Assembly: GCF_900101025.1 (NCBI RefSeq)
Contig: NZ_FMUH01000002.1
Coordinates: 310,001-374,000, forward strand
Direction of reading: 5' to 3'
Source: Klenkia marina
GTDB taxonomy: Bacteria; Actinomycetota; Actinomycetes; Mycobacteriales; Geodermatophilaceae
Length of the DNA stretch: 64,000 bases
Shown: one piece after another, positions 25,054 through 33,303 of the stretch
Numbering within the stretch: the first letter of the stretch is position 1
How the letters are laid out: the number at the start of each line of letters is the position of its first letter
The notes under the pieces: generated by a model
Databases searched by the model: none
The model's input: the letters and a program-made list of their open reading frames with translations, nothing else
What the model was told of the DNA's origin: nothing
Position numbers and translations under genes: made by a program

Positions 25054-25539
25054 TCAGCGCGCCGCGTCGCGGTTGCGGTCCAGGTCGACGGCGGCGGTCC
25101 GGAACCCCAGGGCGGCGGCCCCGGCGCAGGCGCCCAGGGCGAGCGCGAGCCCGGTGTGCCCGCCCGCCAGGTCGTCGTCGACGGACACGACCAGCACGAC
25201 CAGCAGCAGCACCACCGTGCCGGTGGCCCCCAGGCCGGCGAGCACCTGCGAGCGCCGCCGGCCCGGGTCGGCCGACACCAGCGCGGCAGCGACGGCGGTG
25301 GCCAGCACCAGCAGCACCGGCACCGAGAACGCGAGCGCCGCCCCCGTGGAGCCGTCGGCGTCCCGGGCGCTCGCCGCCGGGCCGTAGCCCAGCCCGAGCA
25401 CGTCGCGGTCGGGCCGGCCGGCGGTCTCGGTCACCCAGGTGGAGAGCAGCGAGACCGCCAGCAGGAGGCACAGCACGGCGGCCGCGGACCGGACGGCAGC
25501 GCGCCGCTCGGCGTTGCGGGACTGCTCCCAGGTGCTCAC
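25054..25539 (-). CDS. Hypothetical four-helix membrane protein
   Basis: A 161-residue protein with four hydrophobic segments (AAAVLCLLLAVSLLSTWV, ALAFSVPVLLVLATAVAAALV, VLAGLGATGTVVLLLVVLVV, GLALALGACAGAAALGF) and a basic N-terminus SRNAERRAAVRS. No known family is recognised. GTG at 25539 lies 6 nt after a CAGGAT element, matching the leaderless pattern seen elsewhere in the window. It converges on the preceding acetyltransferase-like gene with only 15 nt between stops. Confidence 0.65.
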   Translation of the reverse strand: MSTWEQSRNAERRAAVRSAAAVLCLLLAVSLLSTWVTETAGRPDRDVLGLGYGPAASARDADGSTGAALAFSVPVLLVLATAVAAALVSADPGRRRSQVLAGLGATGTVVLLLVVLVVSVDDDLAGGHTGLALALGACAGAAALGFRTAAVDLDRNRDAAR

Positions 25540-25564
25540 CCGGTCATCCTGCCCCACCCACGGG

Positions 25565-25836
25565 TCACCAGGAGGGGGCCACGTCCAGCACCCAGGTGAC
25601 GCCGAACCGGTCGGTGACCATGCCGTACAGCGGGAGAACCCGGCCGGGCCGAGGGCTGCCCGCACGGTGCTGCCGTCGGCCAGCCCGGTGAAGCACCGGG
25701 TGATCTCCTCGGCGTCGTCCCCGCGCGCCGAGACGTAGAGGGGGTCGAACCCCTGGTCGAAGGTGCGGCCGGGCGGGACGTCGAAGGCCATGATCGAGAA
25801 GCCGGCGGGCGAGGTGACCCCGCCCCAGAGCTGAGC
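25565..25836 (-). pseudogene. Truncated, frameshifted VOC (PhnB-like) gene
   Basis: The minus strand encodes the C-terminal half of a PhnB-like VOC protein: GFSIMAFDVPPGRTFDQG, EEITRCFTGLADGSTVRAAL, then PLYGMVTDRFGVTWVLDV. The last part is in a different frame: restoring one C in the run at 25632-25634 joins the two parts and reaches a stop at 25565. The N-terminal half of the normal 130-150 residue protein is missing, and the remnant begins 5 nt after the polysaccharide deacetylase stop. I take it as a decaying gene. A sequencing error could explain the frameshift but not the truncation. Confidence 0.7.
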
Positions 25837-25841
25837 AGTGG

Positions 25842-26747
25842 TCAGTCCACCGTCGTCGCGGGCTGGCCGCCGACCGGCTCGGCCTCGCTGAGGGCCAGCA
25901 GCCGGTTCGCGCTCATCAGCGTGATGCCGCGGTCGGCGATCTGCTGCAGCGCCGAGGGCAGCGCCTGCACCTCCAGCTCGCGCCGCTCGGCCAGGGCCTT
26001 CGCGAACGAGGCGTCGGGGTCGAAGGTGCCGCGGCCGATGCCGTCGTGCAGGCCCAGGACGTCGCCGGCGATCACCGTCCGGCCCATGTAGTCGCCGATC
26101 TCGGAGACCTCCTTCTTGTCCCCGGGCCCGCGGGTGACCGACCAGATGTAGGTGTCGTAGCCCAGCTCGGCGGCCACCCGCAGCGCGTAGCCGGTGATCT
26201 CGCCGCGCGGTGGCCGGAAGCTGGTGAACGGCGCGTCGATGATCGCGGCCACCTCGTCGCGGCAGCGCACCAGCTCCTCGCGCGTCTGGGCCGCGGTCAG
26301 CGTGGTGAGGTCCTGGTGGTCCCAGGTGTGGTTGCCGATCTCGTGCCCGGCGGCGACCACCTCGCGCAGCAGGTCGGGGTGCGCGACGGCGTTGTGGCCC
26401 ATGACGTTGAACGTCGCGGTCACCCCGGCGGCGGCCAGTGCCTCGAGGATCCGCGGGGTGTACTCCGGCGTCGGGCCGTCGTCGAAGCTGATGCAGGCGA
26501 TCGGTGAGGTCACCGTGGTGTTCCAGACGACCCGGTGGGTGCCCAGCCGGGCCACCGACTCGCCCTCGTCGGCGGCTCCGCCGGCCTCCATGAACTGCTC
26601 CTGCGCCCGGGCCCGCGCCTCGTCGCGCACGTCGTCGTCACTGCGGGTGAGCACGGTGCCCAGGGTGCCGCCGACCGCTCCGCCCACCGCCAGCCCGCCG
26701 ATGCCGAGCCCGGCGCGACCGAGGAACTGCCTCCTGCTGCTGCTCAT
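25842..26747 (-). CDS. Polysaccharide deacetylase (NodB/CE4), Tat-exported
   Basis: A 301-residue protein with a twin-arginine signal (SSSRRQFLGRAGLGIGG) and a NodB domain from about residue 75. Catalytic motifs are SFDDGP (base Asp and metal Asp), GNHTWDH (two metal His) and RPPRGE. CE4 enzymes remove acetyl groups from peptidoglycan or other amino sugars in the envelope. The closing motif LGLHDGIGRG carries the expected His. It is monocistronic apart from the pseudogene remnant directly downstream, and is divergent from the MprF-like pair at 26861. Export by Tat suggests a folded, metal-loaded enzyme. Confidence 0.92.
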   Translation of the reverse strand: MSSSRRQFLGRAGLGIGGLAVGGAVGGTLGTVLTRSDDDVRDEARARAQEQFMEAGGAADEGESVARLGTHRVVWNTTVTSPIACISFDDGPTPEYTPRILEALAAAGVTATFNVMGHNAVAHPDLLREVVAAGHEIGNHTWDHQDLTTLTAAQTREELVRCRDEVAAIIDAPFTSFRPPRGEITGYALRVAAELGYDTYIWSVTRGPGDKKEVSEIGDYMGRTVIAGDVLGLHDGIGRGTFDPDASFAKALAERRELEVQALPSALQQIADRGITLMSANRLLALSEAEPVGGQPATTVD

Positions 26748-26846
26748 GCAGCAGTTCTACCGCCCGGCAGCTGGGAGCCGGCTGCCAGTTCGCCATGTCG
26801 CGCTGTGAGTCGGCTGGGAGCCGGGTCCGCGGGCCCCCACCGGTCC

Positions 26847-26852
26847 TACCGT
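26847..26852 (+). promoter_or_regulatory. -10 element of the flippase-like gene
   Basis: TACCGT 8 nt before the GTG at 26861, with no ribosome site between. The same hexamer, 6 nt before an ATG, occurs at 45056. This indicates a leaderless mRNA. Confidence 0.45.
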
Positions 26853-26860
26853 CACCGGAC

Positions 26861-27868
26861 GTGACGGGTGCAGCGACGACGGGACGACGGCTGGCGCTCG
26901 CCGCAGCGGTGGGCGTCGTGGTGGTGGCGGTGGCCTGGACCCACCGCGAGGACCTGACCGGCACCACGGTGCACCTGAGCGACCCGCGCTGGGTGCTGGT
27001 GCTCGCCGCCGCCCTGCTGCTGTGGTGGTCCGGTTGGGTCGCGCTGCACGCCGGTGCCCTCGCCGCGGTCACCCGGGTGCGCGCGGCCGACCTGCCCGAG
27101 GTCGCGCGCGGCGCGGTCGCCGCCGTCGCGCTCAACTCGGTGGTCACCTCCGCCGGGCTGGCCGGCCTCACGGCGATGGCCCGGGCCGGGCGGCGCCGCG
27201 GGATGGCCCGGGCCGAGGTGGCCAGCGGCTACCTGCTCGCCGCCACCGTCACCGACCTGGGCTTCCTGCTGGTCATGGTCGCCGGCTTCGGCGTGCTGGG
27301 CGCACACCACCAGCTGACCGCGCTGGACCTGCTCGCCGGGGTGCTGTTCCTGGCCCTCTGCGCGGCGCGGGTGGCGCTCACGGTGCTGGCCGTGCGCCGT
27401 CCGGCCGCGCTGCACCGGCTGGCCGGGTGGGCCCTGCGGGTGAGGGCGCGGGTGCTGCGGCGCCCGGTCGAGCAGCCCGACCCCGAGCGCGCCCAGGAGC
27501 TGGTGCGGGCCGCCGAGCTGGTCACCCGCCGTCCGGCCCGCGCTCTGCCGCCGCTGCTGGCCGCCACCGTGGTCGACGTCGCCGGCGTGCTCATGCTGTG
27601 GGCGGCGCTGGCCGCCGTCGGCGGGGGAGCGGACCTCGGGCTGGCGCTGTCGGCGTACGTGCTGGCCAGCGTGGCGGCGATCCTGGGACCGGTCCCGGGC
27701 GGGGTCGGCGCCGCCGAGGTGGGCGCGGCCGCCGCCCTCACCGTGGGCGGGGTGCCGCTGGGCGTGGCCGCCGCCGCGACCCTGCTGTTCCGGGTCGCCG
27801 AGTTCTGGGTGCCGCTCGCCGTCGGCGGGCTGGCGTGGATCACCGCGCGTGCGGAGGTGGCGGCGTGA
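26861..27868 (+). CDS. Lysylphosphatidylglycerol flippase-type membrane protein (UPF0104/MprF N-domain)
   Basis: A 335-residue polytopic protein with about eight hydrophobic segments matching the LPG_synthase_TM family, the flippase half of MprF. Characteristic are LNSVVTSAGLAGLTAMARAGRRRGM near residue 95 and GPVPGGVGAAEVGAAAAL near residue 285. The next gene, overlapping by 4 nt, encodes the DUF2156 synthetase half, so the two would form a split MprF that makes and flips an aminoacylated lipid, lowering surface charge. A GTG start at 26861 preceded by TACCGT suggests a leaderless message. The lipid and amino acid are not known. Confidence 0.85.
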   Translation: MTGAATTGRRLALAAAVGVVVVAVAWTHREDLTGTTVHLSDPRWVLVLAAALLLWWSGWVALHAGALAAVTRVRAADLPEVARGAVAAVALNSVVTSAGLAGLTAMARAGRRRGMARAEVASGYLLAATVTDLGFLLVMVAGFGVLGAHHQLTALDLLAGVLFLALCAARVALTVLAVRRPAALHRLAGWALRVRARVLRRPVEQPDPERAQELVRAAELVTRRPARALPPLLAATVVDVAGVLMLWAALAAVGGGADLGLALSAYVLASVAAILGPVPGGVGAAEVGAAAALTVGGVPLGVAAAATLLFRVAEFWVPLAVGGLAWITARAEVAA

Positions 27869-30444
27869 CCGTGGTCGGGCAGGGGCGATGGGTGCGCCGG
27901 GTCAGCGCGCTGGTCGCCCTGGTCGTGGGCGTGGCGTCGCTGGCCGCCGTCGTCGCCGTGGTGCCGCACCCGCACCGTCGACCGGTCCCCGGGCTGCGGC
28001 CGTTCGAGGGGGCGGTCGCAGCGGTGGAGGGCGGCCGCTACCTGCTGCTGGGCGCCGGGCTGGTGCTGCTGCTCGTCGTCCGGGCGCTGCTGCGGGGCCG
28101 TCGGGCCGCATGGCTGGCCGCCGTCGCCGCGCTCGCGGCCGCCGCCGTCGGGTCGCTCGTGGTGCACCGGCACTGGCCGGTGTCGATCCTGCTGGCCGTG
28201 CTGACCGCGGGGGTGGGGCTCGGCGGCAGGGCGTTCGTCGCCCGCGGTGACCCGATGCTCGTGCGCCGCGGCATCGCGGTGCTCGCCGGCGGGTCCGCGT
28301 TGGTCGGCACCGTCGCCACCGTCGGGCTCTACCAGCTCGACGACCAGTTCCGCGGTGGGACGACGTTCTGGGGCTCGGTCGCCGACGCCGCCCGGTTGCT
28401 GCTCATGCTGCCCGTCGACGAGCAGCCGCTGACCCGGCACGCCGGCTGGTTGGTGTCGGCCTCGCGCGGGGCCGCGCTGGCCGTCGTCCTGGTCGGGGCG
28501 GCGATGCTGGTGGCCGCGGTCTCGGGCGGCCGGCAGCGCCAGGCCGACCGGGCGGCCGTCGCCGCGCTGCTCGAGCGGTACGCGACCACGTCGCTGGCGC
28601 ACTTCCAGCTGCTGCCCGACAAGCGCTGGCTGGTCGGCGCCGACGGCGAGGCCTTCGTCGGGTACGGCCTGCACGGCCGGACGGCGGTCGCGCTGGGCGG
28701 CCCGATCGGCGCGCCGGGCAGCCGGCGGGCGGTGGCCGAGGAGTTCCTCGAGCTGTGCCGCCGCAACGGCTGGACGCCGGGCTTCCACCAGGTCACCGAG
28801 GCCGAGCTGGCCGACCTCGAGCCGCTCGGTCTGCGCGCGTACAAGATCGGCGACGAGGCCGTCGTCCCGCTCGACGGCGCCGTCGCACCCGAGGGCCGAG
28901 CGGGCAAGTCGATCCGGTCGGCCGTACGCCGCTGCGAGCGGGCCGGCTACCGGGTGGTCGAGCTCGCGCACCCGCTCACCGACGCCGACCTCGACCGCCT
29001 GCGGGAGGTGTCCGACGCCTGGTCGGCCGACGGCGAGCACCGCGAGCGCACGTTCACCCTCGGCCAGTTCGACGCCGAGCAGCTGCGGCAGACCCCGGTG
29101 CTGGCCGTCGTGGACGCCGACGGCCGGGTGCAGGCCTTCGCCAACACGCTCCCGACCCACCAGGGCCGCGAGCGCAGCTTCGACCTCATGCGCCGCCGGC
29201 CCGGGTCGGTCAACGGGGTCATGGACCAGCTGTTCATCGGCATGGGCGAGCGGTTCGCCGCGGCCGGCGCCACCGGCATGAACCTCGGCCTGGCCCCGTT
29301 CACCGGCCTGGCCGACCAACCCGGCGTCCCGGCCCGGGTGATGCGGGCCCTGTACGACCACGGCGGGGTGCTGCTGGACTACCCCGGCCTGCGCGCGTTC
29401 AAGGGCAAGTGGGCGCCGCGCTGGGAGCCCCGCTACCTCGTGACCAGCGGGGACAGCGCCCTGCCGCGGGTCGCGGTGGCCGTCGCCCGGCTCGGCGAGC
29501 TGCCCGACCCGCGCTCGCCGCTGGTGCGGGCCGGCTCGCTGGTGCGCCGGTTCCCGGTGACGACGGCGTTCGTCGCCGTCCAGCTGTGGTTGATGCTGTC
29601 CAGCGCCTACGACCCGGCGGTGCACCAGCAGCTGTTCGCGGCCGCGGGCTCGTCGTGGGACCTGCTCGCGCACGGCCAGCTGTGGCGGCTGCTGACCTCG
29701 CCGGTCGTGCAGGCCAGCCCGGGCCTGGCCTGGGTGAACGTGCTGCTGGCGGTGGTCGTCCCGGTCGCGGAGGCCCGGTTCGGCAGTCGCTGGGCGGCGG
29801 TGGGCTTCTTCGCCGGCGACCTGCTCGGCTCGGTGCCGGTGGTCGTCGGGCTGCGGGTGGCCGCGGCGGTCGGCTCGGGCGCGGCCCTGGACCACCTGCG
29901 CGAGGTCGACGGCGGCACCTCGGCCGGGTGCTGGGCGCTGGTCGCGGCGCTGGTGGTGGGGCTGCCGGCCGGTCGCCTGCGCCGCGGGGCCGGCGGGGCG
30001 CTGGCCCTGGCGATGGCCGGCGGGATCCTGCTCGACCGGGGCATCGCCGACGTCCAGCACGCGGTGTCGGTGGTCGGCGTCGTCCTGGTGCTCACCGTCG
30101 GCCGCCATGCTCTCGACCGTGCCCGGGCGGCCCGACGGGCCCGGGGGTCAGAGGCCGGCCAGCAACGAGACGGCGAGGACGGCCATCACCGCGGCGATCA
30201 CCCCGTCGAGCACCCGCCAGGCGGCCGGCCGGGCGAACACCGGTCGCAGGGCCCGCGCCCCGAACCCGAGACCGACGAACCAGACGACGCTGGCCGTGCA
30301 CGCACCGGCGGCGAACCACCAGCGGTGCTCCCCGTGGGTGCCGGCGATCGAGCCCAGCAGCAGCACGGTGTCCAGGTAGACGTGCGGGTTCAGCCAGGTC
30401 AGCGCGAGCGCGGTGCCGACCACCGGGGCCAGCGGCGCCCGTGA
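27865..30444 (+). CDS. DUF2156 lysylphosphatidylglycerol synthetase-like protein with rhomboid-like C-domain
   Basis: An 859-residue protein. Residues 1-225 hold about six membrane segments; about 230-530 form the DUF2156 GNAT-like transferase of MprF (HFQLLPDKRWLVG, AYKIGDEAVVPL, GKSIRSAVRRCERAGY, MDQLFIGMGERF, FKGKWAPRWEPRYL). From about 550 to 750 is a rhomboid-like membrane domain with GQLWRLLTSPVV, a candidate nucleophile in DGGTSAG and a candidate His in DVQHAVSVVG. The final roughly 99 codons run antisense through the lysE gene and have the low-complexity look of a shadow frame, so the functional C-terminus is doubtful although no stop occurs earlier. Coupled by GTGA to the flippase-like gene. 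Confidence 0.82.
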   Translation: MTVVGQGRWVRRVSALVALVVGVASLAAVVAVVPHPHRRPVPGLRPFEGAVAAVEGGRYLLLGAGLVLLLVVRALLRGRRAAWLAAVAALAAAAVGSLVVHRHWPVSILLAVLTAGVGLGGRAFVARGDPMLVRRGIAVLAGGSALVGTVATVGLYQLDDQFRGGTTFWGSVADAARLLLMLPVDEQPLTRHAGWLVSASRGAALAVVLVGAAMLVAAVSGGRQRQADRAAVAALLERYATTSLAHFQLLPDKRWLVGADGEAFVGYGLHGRTAVALGGPIGAPGSRRAVAEEFLELCRRNGWTPGFHQVTEAELADLEPLGLRAYKIGDEAVVPLDGAVAPEGRAGKSIRSAVRRCERAGYRVVELAHPLTDADLDRLREVSDAWSADGEHRERTFTLGQFDAEQLRQTPVLAVVDADGRVQAFANTLPTHQGRERSFDLMRRRPGSVNGVMDQLFIGMGERFAAAGATGMNLGLAPFTGLADQPGVPARVMRALYDHGGVLLDYPGLRAFKGKWAPRWEPRYLVTSGDSALPRVAVAVARLGELPDPRSPLVRAGSLVRRFPVTTAFVAVQLWLMLSSAYDPAVHQQLFAAAGSSWDLLAHGQLWRLLTSPVVQASPGLAWVNVLLAVVVPVAEARFGSRWAAVGFFAGDLLGSVPVVVGLRVAAAVGSGAALDHLREVDGGTSAGCWALVAALVVGLPAGRLRRGAGGALALAMAGGILLDRGIADVQHAVSVVGVVLVLTVGRHALDRARAARRARGSEAGQQRDGEDGHHRGDHPVEHPPGGRPGEHRSQGPRPEPETDEPDDAGRARTGGEPPAVLPVGAGDRAQQQHGVQVDVRVQPGQRERGADHRGQRRP

Positions 30445-30753
30445 CCCACCGGCGTCGGTGGCCAGGACGGCGGGGCGCAGCGCCCGGCGGGCGGCCAGCA
30501 CCGCGTAGCCGAGCAGGAACGCCGCCCCGGCCACCCGCACCGCCGTGACCAACCAGGGCGCCCGCCCCAGCAGGGCGCCGGTGCCGCCGACCCCGGCCAG
30601 GATCAGGACGACGTCCGACGCGGTGCACACCGCGACCACGGCGAGCACGTGCTCCTGCCGCAGGCCCTGGCGCAGCACGAACGCGTTCTGCGCGCCGATG
30701 GCGACGATCAACGACAGACCCAGGCCGAGCCCGGCCAGTGCAGCAGCTCCCAC
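30148..30753 (-). CDS. lysE: LysE/ArgO-family amino acid exporter
   Basis: A 201-residue exporter with six hydrophobic segments. The start GLGLGLSLIVAIGAQNAFVLRQG is the LysE signature, and TALALTWLNPHVYLDTVLLLGS is the conserved fourth-helix region with the Asn-Pro-His. The family exports basic amino acids such as lysine and arginine. A LysG/ArgP-like regulator is encoded at 31484 on the opposite strand, supporting the assignment. GTG at 30753 lies 7 nt after TACGTT on the minus strand, suggesting a leaderless mRNA. Its 3' 297 nt overlap the convergent synthetase-rhomboid reading frame. Confidence 0.9.
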   Translation of the reverse strand: MGAAALAGLGLGLSLIVAIGAQNAFVLRQGLRQEHVLAVVAVCTASDVVLILAGVGGTGALLGRAPWLVTAVRVAGAAFLLGYAVLAARRALRPAVLATDAGGSRAPLAPVVGTALALTWLNPHVYLDTVLLLGSIAGTHGEHRWWFAAGACTASVVWFVGLGFGARALRPVFARPAAWRVLDGVIAAVMAVLAVSLLAGL

Positions 30754-30760
30754 AGCGCAG

Positions 30761-30766
30761 AACGTA
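30761..30766 (-). promoter_or_regulatory. -10 element of lysE
   Basis: Minus-strand TACGTT, 7 nt before the GTG of lysE, with no ribosome site between, fitting leaderless transcription. Confidence 0.4.
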
Positions 30767-30892
30767 GGTGCCCGGCCGCGACAGCAGCATGCGTGTTCGT
30801 GACGTACCGACAGCACAGCTGTTGGTCGTGCAGCGGCGGCACCGGGCGGGTTAGCGTGCTGCGCAGCTGGCCGGCGTGCGGACGGAGACGGT

Positions 30893-31471
30893 GTGGACGA
30901 CAAGGCGGAGGTGCTGGAGCTCGACGACGCGGCTCAGCTCGCCGTCATCGCCTCGCCCGTGCGCTTCATCGCGTTCGAGGAACTGTTCGCCAGCCAGGTG
31001 CCCATGACGGCCACCCAGCTCGCCCGGCGGACCCGGGTCAGCCCGAGCTCGATGAGCTACCACCTGCGCGAGCTGCAGCGGGTGGGTCTGGTGCGGCGGG
31101 CGACGCCGGGCGGGGACGGCCGGGAACGGTTGTGGGAGGCCCCGGCGCTGCGCTACGACATCCGGCTGAGCGCGGTCGACGACCCGGCGGGTCGGCTGGC
31201 CCTCGTCGACGCCTACCTCTCTCCGTTGCGCGCCCGCATCGCGGCCACGCTGGAACGTCGGTCCGGCACGGGGGCCGAGCGGGACGGGGAGCACGCCCTG
31301 GGCATGGGGCGCCTGCGCCTCACCCGCGAGGAGATGGTCGCCCTGCAGGCCGAGGTGGCTGCCGTGTGGCACCGGTACGAGGACGTCGGCTGGCGGCGTG
31401 ACCAGGCAGGTGCCGACCTGGTCACCGCGCACTACGTGTGGTCGTTGCTGTCCGACGAGCAGCAGCCCTAG
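30893..31471 (+). CDS. ArsR-like winged-helix transcriptional regulator
   Basis: A 192-residue regulator with a winged helix at about residues 15-75 (RFIAFEELFASQVPMTATQLARR, VSPSSMSYHLRELQRVGLVRR) and a C-terminal helical part without metal-binding Cys clusters. It belongs with the HTH_20/ArsR-like proteins rather than metal sensors. It lies between the divergent lysE and the LysR-type gene 12 nt downstream. Either GTG (30891 frame-shifted, 30893 in frame) is close to a GGAGACGG site; 30893 is used. Its target is unknown; control of lysE or of the LysR gene is plausible. Confidence 0.83.
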   Translation: MDDKAEVLELDDAAQLAVIASPVRFIAFEELFASQVPMTATQLARRTRVSPSSMSYHLRELQRVGLVRRATPGGDGRERLWEAPALRYDIRLSAVDDPAGRLALVDAYLSPLRARIAATLERRSGTGAERDGEHALGMGRLRLTREEMVALQAEVAAVWHRYEDVGWRRDQAGADLVTAHYVWSLLSDEQQP

Positions 31472-31474
31472 GGT
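31469..31474 (+). promoter_or_regulatory. -10 element of lysG/argP-like gene
   Basis: TAGGGT overlapping the stop codon of the ArsR-like gene, 9 nt before the GTG at 31484. It would give the LysR-type gene its own leaderless transcript. Confidence 0.4.
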
Positions 31475-31483
31475 CCGCGGCCC

Positions 31484-32353
31484 GTGGACCTCCCCCAGCT
31501 GCAGGCGCTGGCGGCCGCCGTCGAGGCCGGCACGCTCGACGGCGCGGCCCGGCTGCTGCACGTCACCCCCTCGGCGGTCAGCCAGCGGCTGCGTGCGCTG
31601 GAGACCTCGACCGGCCAGGTGCTGCTCGTGCGCAGCCGTCCCGTCGTCCCGACCCCGGCCGGGGCCGCCGTCCTGCGGCTGGCCCGCCAGGTGGAGCTGC
31701 TGGTGGCCGACACCCGCACCGCGCTCACCGGGGACGAGGGGACGGCGGGGCCGCCGGTGCTGCCGCTGGCGGTGAACGCCGACTCACTGGCCACCTGGTT
31801 CCTGCCCGCCGTCGCCCCGCTGGCCGCCGACGTGCAGCTGGACCTGCGGGTGGCCGACCAGACGATGACCTCGGCGCTGCTGCGCGACGGCAGCGTCATG
31901 GCCGCGGTGACCGCCGACCCCGTCGCCGTCCCGGGGTGCACGGCCACCCGGCTGGGTGCGATGACCTACCGCCCGGTGGCGGCCCGCGCCGTGGCCGACC
32001 GCTGGTTCACCGACGGGGTGACCCCCGCGGCCCTGCGGCGGGCCCCCGTGGTGGTCTTCGACCGCACCGACGACCTGCAGGCGCACTACCTGCGCCGGCG
32101 CGCCGGCGACGGGCCGCCCCCGCCCACCCACCACGTGCCCTCCAGCGCCGACTACCTGGCCGCGGTGCGGTGGGGCATGGGCTGGGGCATGGTCCCCGAC
32201 CTGCAGACCGGCCCCGACGACGGCCTCGTCGAACTGGACGCCGGGGGCGCGGTCGAGGTCGAGCTGTGGTGGCAGCAGTGGCGGCTGCGCTCGCCCAGCC
32301 TGGACCGCGTCGCCGACGCCGTCCGCGCCGCCGCAGCCGCCGCGCTCGGCTGA
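31484..32353 (+). CDS. lysG: LysR-family regulator of LysG/ArgP type
   Basis: A 289-residue LysR-type regulator. The N-terminal DNA-binding part (LPQLQALAAAVEAGTLDGAARLLHVTP region with SAVSQRLRALE) has the wording of ArgP/LysG, and the effector domain includes LPLAVNADSLATWFLPA, also typical of ArgP. In Corynebacterium LysG activates lysE when basic amino acids are high; the exporter here lies 730 nt upstream on the other strand. A TAGGGT hexamer 9 nt before the GTG start suggests its own promoter within the end of the ArsR-like gene. Confidence 0.87.
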   Translation: MDLPQLQALAAAVEAGTLDGAARLLHVTPSAVSQRLRALETSTGQVLLVRSRPVVPTPAGAAVLRLARQVELLVADTRTALTGDEGTAGPPVLPLAVNADSLATWFLPAVAPLAADVQLDLRVADQTMTSALLRDGSVMAAVTADPVAVPGCTATRLGAMTYRPVAARAVADRWFTDGVTPAALRRAPVVVFDRTDDLQAHYLRRRAGDGPPPPTHHVPSSADYLAAVRWGMGWGMVPDLQTGPDDGLVELDAGGAVEVELWWQQWRLRSPSLDRVADAVRAAAAAALG

Positions 32354-32365
32354 CCCGGCGCCGGC

Positions 32366-33256
32366 TCAGTCGTCGCCGGTGTGGCGGCCGGCAAGGCGGG
32401 CGAGCACGCGGCCGCCCTCGACCCTCACCAGCAGCTTCTCCTGCGGGACGGCGGCCGGGCCGCGGGTGGGCTGGCCCTTCTCGAGGTCGAAGGCCGAGTC
32501 GTGCCAGGGGCAGACCAGGCAGTCGCGGCCGCGCACCCGGGTCACGGTGCCCTCGGACAGCGGGCCGCCGAGGTGCGCGCACGCGTCGAGCAGGACGTCG
32601 ACCCGGTCACCCCGCCGCACGACGGCCAGCGCCACGGGCTCACCGGTGCCCTCGCCCGACCGGCGCACGGGCTCGCCGTCGGGCAGGTCGGCCAGCGGGC
32701 CGAGGTCCACCCAGTCGTGGGTCAGCGACCGGGCGGCGGTGGCCGCGTGCGAGGCACCCGAGCTCTGCGCGTAGCTCATGTGCCCACCCACGGCAGCCGA
32801 GCCGCCGGCCAGCGCGAGACCGGCGTAGGCCAGCACCCGGCCGGTGGTGCCCGAGCCCCGGCGGCGGGCGACCAGCGAGCCGGCGTAGAGCCCGAGCGCG
32901 ACGGTGTTGAGCGCGGCGTGCACCAGCCCGACCCGGCGGACGCCGACCTCCTGCTCGGACCAGTCGGCCGACCCGGCCAGTGCGGTGGGGACGGCGGCGG
33001 CCACCCCGGTGCCGATCAGCACGGTGGCCGCCGGGCGCAGCGGCGGGACGGCGTCGAGCAGCCCGGCGGCCAGCCACGACCCCACCGGCACCTGGGCGAG
33101 CACCGGGTGCAGCGGGTGCCCCAGCCAGGTGCCGTGCAGGGCGTCCTTGAGGCCCTGCGGGCGCAGTGCTGCCTGGACGGCGTCGCGCGCCGGGCGGTCG
33201 GCGCCGTCGAGGGCGGGGGAGTCGGCGATCCGGTCGAGGAATCCGAGCAGGCTCAT
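32366..33256 (-). CDS. Rieske [2Fe-2S] protein with DUF2231 membrane domain
   Basis: A 296-residue fusion. Residues about 1-170 are a DUF2231-like membrane region with about four hydrophobic segments and the motif GTWLGHPLHPVLAQVPVGSW. Residues about 180-290 are a Rieske domain: C226-A-H228 and C249-x2-H252 (CLVCPWHDSAFD) bind the cluster. Such fusions are membrane-anchored electron-transfer proteins of unknown partner in actinobacteria. ATG at 33256 is 6 nt after a minus-strand TAGGGC, possibly leaderless. It is on the same strand as, and 47 nt downstream of, the TetR gene at 33304. Confidence 0.9.
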   Translation of the reverse strand: MSLLGFLDRIADSPALDGADRPARDAVQAALRPQGLKDALHGTWLGHPLHPVLAQVPVGSWLAAGLLDAVPPLRPAATVLIGTGVAAAVPTALAGSADWSEQEVGVRRVGLVHAALNTVALGLYAGSLVARRRGSGTTGRVLAYAGLALAGGSAAVGGHMSYAQSSGASHAATAARSLTHDWVDLGPLADLPDGEPVRRSGEGTGEPVALAVVRRGDRVDVLLDACAHLGGPLSEGTVTRVRGRDCLVCPWHDSAFDLEKGQPTRGPAAVPQEKLLVRVEGGRVLARLAGRHTGDD

Positions 33257-33303
33257 CGTGCCGCCCTACCCGACCTCGAGGGGATGGAACCGGACCGTGC
33301 GGA

